A stretch of DNA of 6,706 nucleotides from DATKDU01 sp035649415 (GTDB lineage Bacteria > Planctomycetota > Planctomycetia > Pirellulales > Pirellulaceae): positions 1-6,706 of the forward strand of contig DASRJP010000079.1 in assembly GCA_035649415.1 (NCBI GenBank), written 5' to 3'. A model generated the notes under the pieces. The model did not search any database and was not told the origin of the DNA. It saw only the letters and a program-made list of their open reading frames with translations. Positions 1-5,211 of this stretch are shown here, in pieces (position 1 is the first letter of the stretch; every line of letters begins with the position of its first letter). The position numbers and the translations under genes were made by a program.

Positions 1-604
1 AAAGCTGGGCGACCAGGCCGCCGGCGCCGCCGCCTATCAGGTTGTTCGTTTCCGCGAGAAACCCAAGCGGGAGCAGGCTGAGCAGTTCCTGGCCACCGGC
101 AACTTTTACTGGAACAGCGGCATTTTCGTCTGGAAGGCGAAAACGGTTCTCTCGGCACTGGCCGCCCACGAGCCGCAAATGTCGGCGCACCTGGCGGCGA
201 TCGGCGGGGCGATTGGCCGACCGGAATATGCCGAGGTGCTGGAGCGGGAATTTACGGCCATCGAAGGGAAGTCGATCGACTACGCGGTCATGGAACGGCA
301 TGCCAACGTGGCGGTGGTGGAAGCGCCATTTTCCTGGGACGACGTCGGCTCGTGGCAGTCGCTGGCCCGCACGCTGGGGAGCGACGCGAATGGCAATACG
401 ATCGTGGGCAGGCACCTGGGGCTGCGGACCACGAATTCCATCATCCGCACGACGCCCGACCATCTGGTGGCCACGCTGGGCCTGTCCGACGTGATCGTGG
501 TCCACACCCCCGACGCCACGCTGGTGGCCAGCAAGCACGACGAAGAAGCGATCCGCGAACTGGTCAAGGAGCTGGAAAAGCGGGGGTGGAAGGAGCACCT
601 GTGA
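1..604 (+). CDS. manC: Mannose-1-phosphate guanylyltransferase, C-terminal part (5' end outside window)
   Basis: The enzyme makes GDP-mannose from mannose 1-phosphate and GTP in the cytoplasm, feeding polysaccharide and glycan synthesis. The reading frame is open from base 2 to the TGA at 602-604, giving about 200 visible residues; the N-terminal nucleotide-binding half lies outside the window. Family motifs appear in the expected order: FREKP (the F-V-E-K-P sugar-binding motif), then GNFYWNSGIF, SIDYAVMER and FSWDDVGSW. A left-handed-helix-like tail follows (NTIVG, VIVVHTPDATLVA), and the protein ends in a short charged helix, KELEKRGWKEHL. There is no C-terminal cupin/phosphomannose isomerase domain, so this is the monofunctional type. 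The family call is firm. The symbol manC is by family only, since paralogues with related sugar substrates exist. Confidence 0.93.
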   Translation, partial: KLGDQAAGAAAYQVVRFREKPKREQAEQFLATGNFYWNSGIFVWKAKTVLSALAAHEPQMSAHLAAIGGAIGRPEYAEVLEREFTAIEGKSIDYAVMERHANVAVVEAPFSWDDVGSWQSLARTLGSDANGNTIVGRHLGLRTTNSIIRTTPDHLVATLGLSDVIVVHTPDATLVASKHDEEAIRELVKELEKRGWKEHL

Positions 605-670
605 CGAGTTGCCTCTCATGACGGGGAACCAGGTGATGCCTCGACCAAAGACCGACCTATACTATTGCAG

Positions 671-1138
671 ATGAGTCGCGTCGTTCACTTCTGGTTCCGG
701 CTGCCCCCGAAATCGCGGGCCTTGTTCGTTCTGGCCACCTTGCTGGTGTGCGTCGGAGCGTGCGTCGTCGCGGAGGGGCTTTACTTCCGCGCGCGGGCCA
801 CCCGGGTCGAGGGGACCGTCGTCGATCACGACCGCAAGGGCCGTCCCGTCGTGGAGTATCGCTTTGGCGGGCAGGACTGCCGCCACGACGAGAGCGGGCC
901 GAGCGAGACTCTGGCCGTGGGCGCTACCATCGGGGTGTACGTCCCACCCGAGGGCCCGTCGGCCGCCCGCCTCGACTGGGCGATCGGGCTATTGTTCCTG
1001 CCCGGGTGGGCCTGCCTGATGCCGGCCACGTTTTTCGCGGCATACGGCGTGGTGGTAGCGGTCTGGGGCACTCGGCAGCCCGCCGCACGAGGCGCTGCAC
1101 CTGACCCGGTCGGCATTTCGGCTTCTGGCGATGTGTAG
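671..1138 (+). CDS. DUF3592-type two-helix membrane protein
   Basis: This is a 155-residue protein of unknown function. A hydrophobic segment at about residues 17-38 is followed by a compact extracytoplasmic beta-rich stretch at about 45-102. That stretch contains VEGTVVDHD, PVVEYRFGGQ, VGATIGVYVPPEGP and SAARLD. A second hydrophobic segment lies at about 104-131, and the tail is short and low-complexity. The pattern G-T-V-V, then V-E-Y-R-F-x-G-Q, then V-G-x-x-I-x-V-Y, then A-R-L-D between two helices is what I know from DUF3592 proteins. I chose the ATG at 671; an in-frame TTG at 665 is possible but has no better ribosome binding site, and no clear one precedes either start. The gene lies 66 bp after manC on the same strand, so co-transcription is possible, but no functional link is implied. 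Confidence 0.72.
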   Translation: MSRVVHFWFRLPPKSRALFVLATLLVCVGACVVAEGLYFRARATRVEGTVVDHDRKGRPVVEYRFGGQDCRHDESGPSETLAVGATIGVYVPPEGPSAARLDWAIGLLFLPGWACLMPATFFAAYGVVVAVWGTRQPAARGAAPDPVGISASGDV

Positions 1139-1310
1139 GCACCCGACGGAGCCGGGTCGAGCCTGGTCGTTGGCCTGAGACGGGAGCCCTGATTTCCAAC
1201 GCTGATTAACGCTGCTGGGCAGTCGTCGCCCTGCCATCGACCGCTCCCCCGGTAAGATTTCAGCGAGATGGCTTCAGCCGCCGCCAGCATTTTCCCGAGA
1301 ATCCTTCGCC

Positions 1311-1499
1311 ATGGCCAGCAAAAAAGACAAGAACCCCAGGTACTGTTTCATCGATGTCCAACTGAAAACCCGCCAGATCATCGGCTGGGGTACGGAGACG
1401 AAAGACAAAGTTGAGGTGCAATTGACCAGCGGCTATCACCGAGTGTTCCTGACGAGGGGCCAATACAACAAGCTGGAAAGGCAACTCAGAAAGGGCTGA
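1311..1499 (+). CDS. Small hypothetical protein (62 aa)
   Basis: The frame runs from an ATG at 1311 to a TGA at 1497-1499. The product begins with a lysine-rich start (MASKKDKN). Alternating hydrophobic and polar stretches follow (RYCFIDVQL, QIIGWGTE, KVEVQLTSG, YHRVFLTRG), suggesting four or five beta strands, and it ends in a basic helix, YNKLERQLRKG. The high lysine and arginine content suggests a soluble, possibly nucleic-acid-interacting protein, but this is a guess. I do not recognise the family. The coherent secondary-structure pattern favours a real gene, although the ribosome binding site is weak (GAGA about 10 nt upstream). It converges on the minus-strand small gene 17 bp away. Confidence 0.55.
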   Translation: MASKKDKNPRYCFIDVQLKTRQIIGWGTETKDKVEVQLTSGYHRVFLTRGQYNKLERQLRKG

Positions 1500-1516
1500 C
1501 AGCTCGCGCGACGCTA

Positions 1517-1699
1517 TCACTTGATCGTCATCTTGACTCCCTCGCGTTCAGCCCACTCCTTGAGGACCTTCAGCAGGTCTCTCTCGCTCTTGGCCCGTTT
1601 GATGGCTGTTTTAAAGCTCGTCTGTTTCGGGGGGAGCAGCGGCTCCTCGAACTCAATGACGATATCCTTGTTCCCCAGGTTGAGCTTGAATTCCTTCAT
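1517..1699 (-). CDS. Small hypothetical charged protein (60 aa)
   Basis: The frame opens further upstream (to 1762), but the ATG at 1697-1699 is preceded at 5 nt by TGGAGG, so I start it there. The 60 residues form a beta-like N-terminus (MKEFKLNLGNKDIVIEFEEP), a proline turn (LLPPKQ) and one long amphipathic charged helix with KTAIKRAKSE and LLKVLKEWAEREG. It ends in KMTIK. There is no signal peptide or membrane segment. I do not recognise the family. It lies 82 bp downstream of the tadG-like gene on the same strand with no obvious terminator between, so it may be read from that transcript. The strong ribosome binding site and protein-like composition support a real gene. Confidence 0.6.
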   Translation of the reverse strand: MKEFKLNLGNKDIVIEFEEPLLPPKQTSFKTAIKRAKSERDLLKVLKEWAEREGVKMTIK

Positions 1700-1704
1700 G
1701 GCCG

Positions 1705-1710
1705 CCTCCA
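1705..1710 (-). promoter_or_regulatory. Shine-Dalgarno site for the 60-aa protein
   Basis: Read on the minus strand the bases are TGGAGG, 5 nt before the ATG at 1699. This is the reason for preferring the short start over the longer open frame that begins at 1762. Confidence 0.75.
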
Positions 1711-1781
1711 ACTGTAATTCTACCCTTTTTTCGGAAGCGGCCTGCAGGTTTCGTCCACCCACGGGTTCCCAGCCGCAACCG

Positions 1782-3038
1782 TCAGTCCACCAGCGTCGTC
1801 CGATTGGGAGGATCGATCGATTCCAAGTGCAGGGATTCGTCGTAATGCGCCTGGCCGGTGCCGGTCACTTTGAGCGTCTTGCCCACGACGGCGCCGAAAA
1901 AGTCGGCCGAGCCGGCAATCGTGACGTCCGTGTTGGGAGCGTAGATGACGCCGTAAAACGGATTGTCGCTGGTGACGTTTGCTGTGCCGCCGGTCATGTA
2001 GAACTGAAGATTCTGGGCCGACTGCGTATTGTTGTTGACGACCGCTAGCCCGCCACGGAACAGGTCGCGAGTCACATAGATCTTTGTCTCCCCCGAAATA
2101 GTCAGCGTCGCACCACCCATCATCTTGAAGTCGCGGAAGTAGAAAGTTCCGGCCGGCATAGTGTAGGTCTCCCCCGCATTGAGCACGAAGTCTCCCTGCG
2201 GATCGATGGCGTTGGCCCAGTGGTGGCCGTTCCCCATGGAGTTCAGCCGCCAGACCTTCGGAAGCGAGCTGTTGTTGTTGCTCGTCGAGACGGTACTGGT
2301 ATCCACAAGCGGCATGTCGAGCGGGCGAGTGCGCTCGCCCAGGTAGCCGGTGACCGTCGAATCGCCGCCGTTGAAAATGATCTCGTCTCCTTCTCCGTAC
2401 ATCGCGTTCCCATCGACATATCCATCGCCGCCGACCGTGATGTCGCCATCGCTGCACACGCTGCCGTTGTCGTAGGCGGTGGCCGCGTTGTACGTCCCTT
2501 CGACGGAATCGTAGCTGTCCGTGTTGAGCGTGCCCGGCACATCCAGCGACTGGATGCCGACAAAGGCGCCGCACAGACCGCGATCGTTCCAGGCAATCGC
2601 TTTCACGGTCAGGTCGGTGCTGCTTTTTCCGAGCACGCGGCCATAGAACAAGTTGAGTGGCTTTCCGGTGGCCTGCGTGCGGCGAATCGTGACCCGGACG
2701 GCGTTCGTGTTGCGATTGCTGGGGGTCGGTGTCGTGAAGGTGCTCGTACGCCGGTTCCACCAGCCAAATTCGAAATCGCCGTTGGCGAGCGTAGGACTGA
2801 TCGTCGTCTTGTTGCTCGTCGAGATCGCAATTCCGGCGGTGCGCGCCGCCGACTGGTCGGGCAATTTGACGGCGGCCGCCAGAGCGACGGCGTCGGCTGT
2901 CCGCTGCAATTCGGTGTTCGCCTCCGCGATGTATCCCAGGTCCACGGCAAAGGCCACCATGCCCATCATGATGGCCATGAGCACAACAGAGAGGATGGAG
3001 ATATTGCCGCTGCGGCGAACTCGGTGTGGGTGTCTCAT
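1782..3038 (-). CDS. TadG-like Flp/Tad pilus-assembly family protein with beta-rich C-terminal domain
   Basis: This is a 418-residue envelope protein. After a basic N-terminus (MRHPHRVRRSGN) comes one hydrophobic anchor at about residues 13-34. It is followed by VDLGYIAEANTELQRTADAV at about 32-51, which is the hallmark of the TadE/TadG N-terminal (Flp pilus-assembly) domain. Residues 88-150 carry a conserved-looking block: FEFGWWN, NAVRVTIRRT, FYGRVLG. From about 155 on it is glycine- and asparagine-rich and beta-repetitive. Near the end are FYGVIYAPNTDVTIAG, FFGAVVGKTLKVTG and AHYDESL, which resemble the C-terminal beta-helix-like domain (DUF7305 type) of pilus-associated proteins. No other tad genes (CpaF ATPase, TadB/C, secretin) are in view, so it is a solitary TadG. 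The role is inferred as a surface or periplasmic structural protein. The ATG at 3036-3038 lacks a clear ribosome binding site, but its position fits the expected short basic leader. Confidence 0.85.
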   Translation of the reverse strand: MRHPHRVRRSGNISILSVVLMAIMMGMVAFAVDLGYIAEANTELQRTADAVALAAAVKLPDQSAARTAGIAISTSNKTTISPTLANGDFEFGWWNRRTSTFTTPTPSNRNTNAVRVTIRRTQATGKPLNLFYGRVLGKSSTDLTVKAIAWNDRGLCGAFVGIQSLDVPGTLNTDSYDSVEGTYNAATAYDNGSVCSDGDITVGGDGYVDGNAMYGEGDEIIFNGGDSTVTGYLGERTRPLDMPLVDTSTVSTSNNNSSLPKVWRLNSMGNGHHWANAIDPQGDFVLNAGETYTMPAGTFYFRDFKMMGGATLTISGETKIYVTRDLFRGGLAVVNNNTQSAQNLQFYMTGGTANVTSDNPFYGVIYAPNTDVTIAGSADFFGAVVGKTLKVTGTGQAHYDESLHLESIDPPNRTTLVD

Positions 3039-3079
3039 GGCGTGTGGGTGGGATCAAGTGATGGGCAGGACGGGATCTT

Positions 3080-3095
3080 CCGCTACTTAAAGCGG
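3080..3095. repeat. Small inverted repeat in the tadG leader
   Basis: CCGCT (3080-3084) and AGCGG (3091-3095) form a perfect 5-bp stem with a 6-nt AT-rich loop. It lies about 42 bp upstream of the tadG-like start codon. It could be an operator half-site pair or an mRNA hairpin; the short stem makes either uncertain. Confidence 0.35.
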
Positions 3096-3140
3096 TATGT
3101 CGCCCACGCCCATAGTCAATAAGGGACGGATACAGACGAT

Positions 3141-3158
3141 CGCGGCGCGGCGCGGCGG
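3141..3158. repeat. Short CGCGG tandem repeat
   Basis: Three complete copies of CGCGG plus a partial copy (CGG) lie head to tail. This is a purely GC simple repeat in the divergent intergenic interval, about 100 bp upstream of the tadG-like start. Confidence 0.7.
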
Positions 3159-3183
3159 TGCGCCAAATCATTAGAGGGCGAAG

Positions 3184-3200
3184 GATCGGCGAAGCCGATC
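3184..3200. repeat. Perfect 7-bp hairpin with GAA loop
   Basis: GATCGGC (3184-3190), loop GAA (3191-3193) and GCCGATC (3194-3200) form a perfect inverted repeat. Its apex, GCGAAGC, is the known exceptionally stable DNA mini-hairpin sequence. No T-run follows on + and none is seen on -, so it does not look like an intrinsic terminator. It sits in the intergenic region shared by two divergent genes. Confidence 0.6.
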
Positions 3201-3500
3201 AATTGATCGCACCGCAGAAGGGGAGCCCGGCAGGATGGGCTTTTGCCGAACGAGCCGCGGATTCGTCCAGATTGTTAGACCTTGCCGTGCAATTCCGAAT
3301 AGAAGGGCGGCGAGCCCTCGCCCAACAGAGGCAACTAACGGCAAAGTTATCTTGGTGGCCGTAGTAAAACAGGCAGCGACCTCCTGGCAACATGCTGCGG
3401 TCGCGTAGGTGTTGGCGATGGCGGGTCAACTCCGACTCATCGCTGGCCGCCGGCCGACTCGCTAATGGCAGCCCGTTCGCCCCTGTCTGGCACGTTTGTC

Positions 3501-3530
3501 TTGCCCCCTTTCGCCAAATGAGGGAATAAT
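3501..3530 (+). promoter_or_regulatory. Possible sigma70-type promoter for the hydrolase-ruvX pair
   Basis: TTGCCC at 3501-3506 (4 of 6 to the -35 consensus) and AATAAT at 3525-3530 (5 of 6 to the -10 consensus) are separated by 18 bp. They lie about 43 bp before the ATG at 3573. The AT-rich -10 stands out from GC-rich surroundings. Planctomycete promoter rules are poorly known, so this is a tentative call from consensus only. Confidence 0.3.
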
Positions 3531-3559
3531 ACTCACAATAGCGGACACCCCGCGGCATT

Positions 3560-3564
3560 GAGGG
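3560..3564 (+). promoter_or_regulatory. Shine-Dalgarno site for the hydrolase
   Basis: GAGGG lies 8 nt before the ATG at 3573. It favours this ATG over the in-frame TTG at 3558, which overlaps the GAGGG motif itself. Confidence 0.6.
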
Positions 3565-3572
3565 TCGGTGCG

Positions 3573-4628
3573 ATGCGTACTAGCCGATATGGACGAATCA
3601 CTCTGTGGCTAATCGGGCTGCTGCTAACCGCCGCGCCTTTGACGGCCGGCGGCGAGGACGGCACGGGCGCGGCGGCATCTCCCGAGCCGCCCAAATCAAA
3701 CTCCGTCACCAAAACGCTCGGCGGCATGCAGTTCTGGAGCGACGAGCTGGTCTTTCGCGGCTGGCGGATCCAGCAGAACGTCCTCTCGGGGCATTACCGG
3801 CTGCTTGACGACAGTGATCACCGGCAGGTCTCGGGGACGTTCGACGAATGCTGCCACAAGCTCGAGGAGATCAAGCGGACCAGGTCGCTGCCGCCGCTCA
3901 AAGGGAGGGCGGTGGTAACGCTGCACGGTCTGATCCGCTCGCGGGACATGATGGCCGGCATCGGCGAGTACCTCGAGCGCGAAGGGGACTATACGTGGAT
4001 CAACGTCAGCTACGCCAGCACGCGGCGTTCGCTCGACGAGCACGCTGCTGCGCTGGCCCGCGTGATCGAGCATCTCGACGGAGTCAGCCAGATCGACTTT
4101 GTCTGCCATAGCCTGGGGAACCTGGTCGTGCGGCGCTACCTGGGGGAAGCCAGTGCCGAGCAGCCGCAGTGGAAGGTGGACCCGCGCGTCAAACGGATGG
4201 TGATGCTCGCTCCTCCCAATCACGGCGCCCGCTTTGCGGAGTATTTCAAGGACAACAAGCTGTTCAGCCTGGTGCTCGGTCCCAGCGGCAACCAACTGGC
4301 CGGCCAGTGGAGCGAAATCGAGAAGCGGCTGGCGGTGCCGCCATTTGAGTTCGGCATTATTGCCGGGAGCAAGAAGTCCGGGCGGCTGGAAAATCCGCTG
4401 CTGCAAGGCGAGGGCGATCTGGTGGTGAGCGTCGAGGAGACGCGGCTGGCCGGCGCGTGCGACTTTCTGGTGGTGCCGCTGGCTCACGGCGACCTGATGG
4501 ACGATCCAGACGTGCGGCGCTGCGTGCGGCGGTTTCTCGAGGAGGGCTGCTTTGTGGCCGCTGACAAGCGGATGCCGATCGCCACGGAGGAGAAGCCGGC
4601 TGGCGAGGAGGCCAAGGCGGCTCCATGA
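3573..4628 (+). CDS. Exported alpha/beta-hydrolase (lipase/esterase-like)
   Basis: The protein has 351 residues. The N-terminus has a basic stretch (RTSRYGR) and a hydrophobic run (ITLWLIGLLLTAAPL), which look like a secretion signal. A low-complexity linker follows to about residue 45. A region at about 50-110 (TLGGMQFWSDELVFRGWRIQ, then a Cys-Cys-His stretch) precedes the hydrolase fold. The fold shows TLHGLIRS (oxyanion-hole HG at 118-119), the nucleophile elbow VCHSLGN (Ser180), APPNHG at 213-218, GEGDLVVSVEETRL (Asp282 as probable acid) and LAHGDLM (His305). The triad therefore appears complete. The first glycine of the usual G-x-S-x-G elbow is a cysteine here. The fold resembles lipase and PGAP1-like hydrolases; the substrate is unknown, with a lipid or ester at the cell envelope as a guess. 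Its TGA overlaps the ruvX start, implying translational coupling. Confidence 0.85.
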   Translation: MRTSRYGRITLWLIGLLLTAAPLTAGGEDGTGAAASPEPPKSNSVTKTLGGMQFWSDELVFRGWRIQQNVLSGHYRLLDDSDHRQVSGTFDECCHKLEEIKRTRSLPPLKGRAVVTLHGLIRSRDMMAGIGEYLEREGDYTWINVSYASTRRSLDEHAAALARVIEHLDGVSQIDFVCHSLGNLVVRRYLGEASAEQPQWKVDPRVKRMVMLAPPNHGARFAEYFKDNKLFSLVLGPSGNQLAGQWSEIEKRLAVPPFEFGIIAGSKKSGRLENPLLQGEGDLVVSVEETRLAGACDFLVVPLAHGDLMDDPDVRRCVRRFLEEGCFVAADKRMPIATEEKPAGEEAKAAP

Positions 4629-5095
4629 GCTTAGCGCTGCCGACGGTGGGGCGGATTGCGGGCATCGACTTCGGCACCGTGCGGATCGGCGTGGCCGTCA
4701 CCGACCCGGGCCAGCAGATCGCCAGCCCGCTGGAAATCCATCAGCGTGGCAGCCTGGATGCCGATGCTCGTTACTTTCAGCAGCTTGCAGCGGAGCAGCC
4801 GCTGGTGGGTTTTGTCGTCGGCCTGCCGGTGCACACTAGCGGCCGGGAAAGCGAGAAGTCGCGCGAGGCGCGAGAGTTTGCCCGCTGGCTGGCGGAAGTG
4901 ACGTCGCTGCCCGTGCGGCTGTTCGACGAGCGCTACACGACGGCCCATGCGGAGTCGGCACTGCTCGAGGCGGGGCTGACCAAGAAGCGGCGCAAAGAGC
5001 GGCTGGACATGCTGGCCGCGCAGATCATGCTGGCAGCCTATCTGGAATCAAGCCGGCGGGAAGAACCGCCGGGAGGGATCGATGACCACAGGTGA
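4625..5095 (+). CDS. ruvX: Putative pre-16S rRNA nuclease / Holliday junction resolvase-like protein RuvX (YqgF)
   Basis: This is a 156-residue cytoplasmic RNase H-fold protein of the YqgF family, near the family's usual length. In bacteria the family is implicated in processing the 5' end of 16S rRNA and was originally annotated as a Holliday junction resolvase. Motifs are intact: GIDFGTVRIGVAVTD near the N-terminus (Asp15), VVGLPVHTSGRESEKSREAREFA in the middle, DERYTTAHAE (Glu102) and RLDMLAAQIML (Asp128). These give the expected Asp/Glu/Asp acidic set. The ATG overlaps the upstream hydrolase stop as ATGA. A GAGGAGG lies about 13 nt upstream and a weaker GGCGG lies closer, so translation probably depends partly on coupling. 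Pairing with an exported hydrolase is not functionally obvious. Confidence 0.95.
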   Translation: MSLALPTVGRIAGIDFGTVRIGVAVTDPGQQIASPLEIHQRGSLDADARYFQQLAAEQPLVGFVVGLPVHTSGRESEKSREAREFARWLAEVTSLPVRLFDERYTTAHAESALLEAGLTKKRRKERLDMLAAQIMLAAYLESSRREEPPGGIDDHR

Positions 5096-5100
5096 GGGGC

Positions 5101-5211
5101 GAGAGGTCAAAGGGCAATTGCAAATTGCAAAATGATTGCGGCCAATTTGCAATTACCATTTTGGAATCCCAAATTTGCAATTGCTGCCCGGTTCTGCCTC
5201 TCTGACCTCTC
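5101..5211. repeat. 111-bp imperfect palindrome filling the gap between convergent genes
   Basis: The outer arms GAGAGGTCA (5101-5109) and TGACCTCTC (5203-5211) are perfectly complementary. Inside them, GGG (5112-5114) pairs with CCC (5187-5189), and CAATTGCAAATT (5115-5126) with AATTTGCAATTG (5172-5183), a 12-bp match. Further in, CAAAATG (5128-5134) pairs with CATTTTG (5157-5163), and ATTGC (5135-5139) with GCAAT (5149-5153), around a 9-nt loop. The core is AT-rich in a GC-rich genome and carries a recurring CAATTTGCAATT-type word: 5115-5126 and 5172-5183 as arms, and 5143-5154 in the loop. The element spans nearly the whole space between the ruvX stop and the stop of the minus-strand gene. 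It could be a bidirectional transcription barrier or a small non-autonomous palindromic repeat. No long T-run and no target-site duplication are visible. Confidence 0.85.

Larger units (their letters stand above)
3039..3572. other. Gene-free divergent interval between tadG-like and hydrolase genes
   Basis: I find no convincing gene in this 534-bp stretch. The open frames here (for example 3158-3364 on + and 3199-3558 on -) have cysteine-, arginine- and serine-scattered compositions with no domain, hydrophobic pattern or ribosome binding site, and they overlap each other. It holds a small hairpin in the tadG leader (3080-3095), a CGCGG tandem repeat (3141-3158), a GAA-loop hairpin (3184-3200) and a weaker stem at 3224-3228/3237-3241 followed by TTTT. 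There is also a GGCGA/TCGCC stem at 3309-3322 and a promoter-like pair near 3501-3530. It presumably carries the promoters of both flanking genes. A small RNA is possible but unproven. Confidence 0.6.

Noticed and set aside
1141..1157. ACCCG/CGGGT hairpin just after the DUF3592 gene as a terminator
   Set aside because: The stem is only 5 bp and no T-run follows; it could be chance in GC-rich DNA.
1199..1215. AACGCTG direct repeat separated by ATT
   Set aside because: Two copies of a 7-mer with no further units; too short to call a repeat element.
3091..3119. TTGACT on the minus strand as the -35 of a tadG promoter
   Set aside because: No acceptable -10 lies at 16-18 bp (TACCGC or ACCGCT only).
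1720..3171. Long minus-strand open frame (483 codons) over the tadG-like gene
   Set aside because: It is one frame off from the TadG-like protein, is arginine- and histidine-rich with no domain, and is a shadow of the GC-rich coding sequence.
3224..3245. Intrinsic terminator on the + strand
   Set aside because: A 5-bp stem with an 8-nt loop and only four T residues, with no upstream + gene to end; kept only as an observation inside the intergenic entry.
3330..3360. Faint similarity on the minus strand to a 16S-like GTTAGTTGCC word
   Set aside because: Only about ten bases agree and the surrounding sequence does not; no rRNA fragment.
3199..3558. Minus-strand 119-codon frame in the divergent interval
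   Set aside because: It has no ribosome binding site, domain or plausible secondary-structure pattern, and it starts next to the hydrolase start.
3696..4487. Minus-strand open frame (263 codons) over the hydrolase
   Set aside because: It is antisense to a gene with signal peptide, nucleophile elbow and triad; composition is His/Pro/Arg-rich as expected from a shadow frame.
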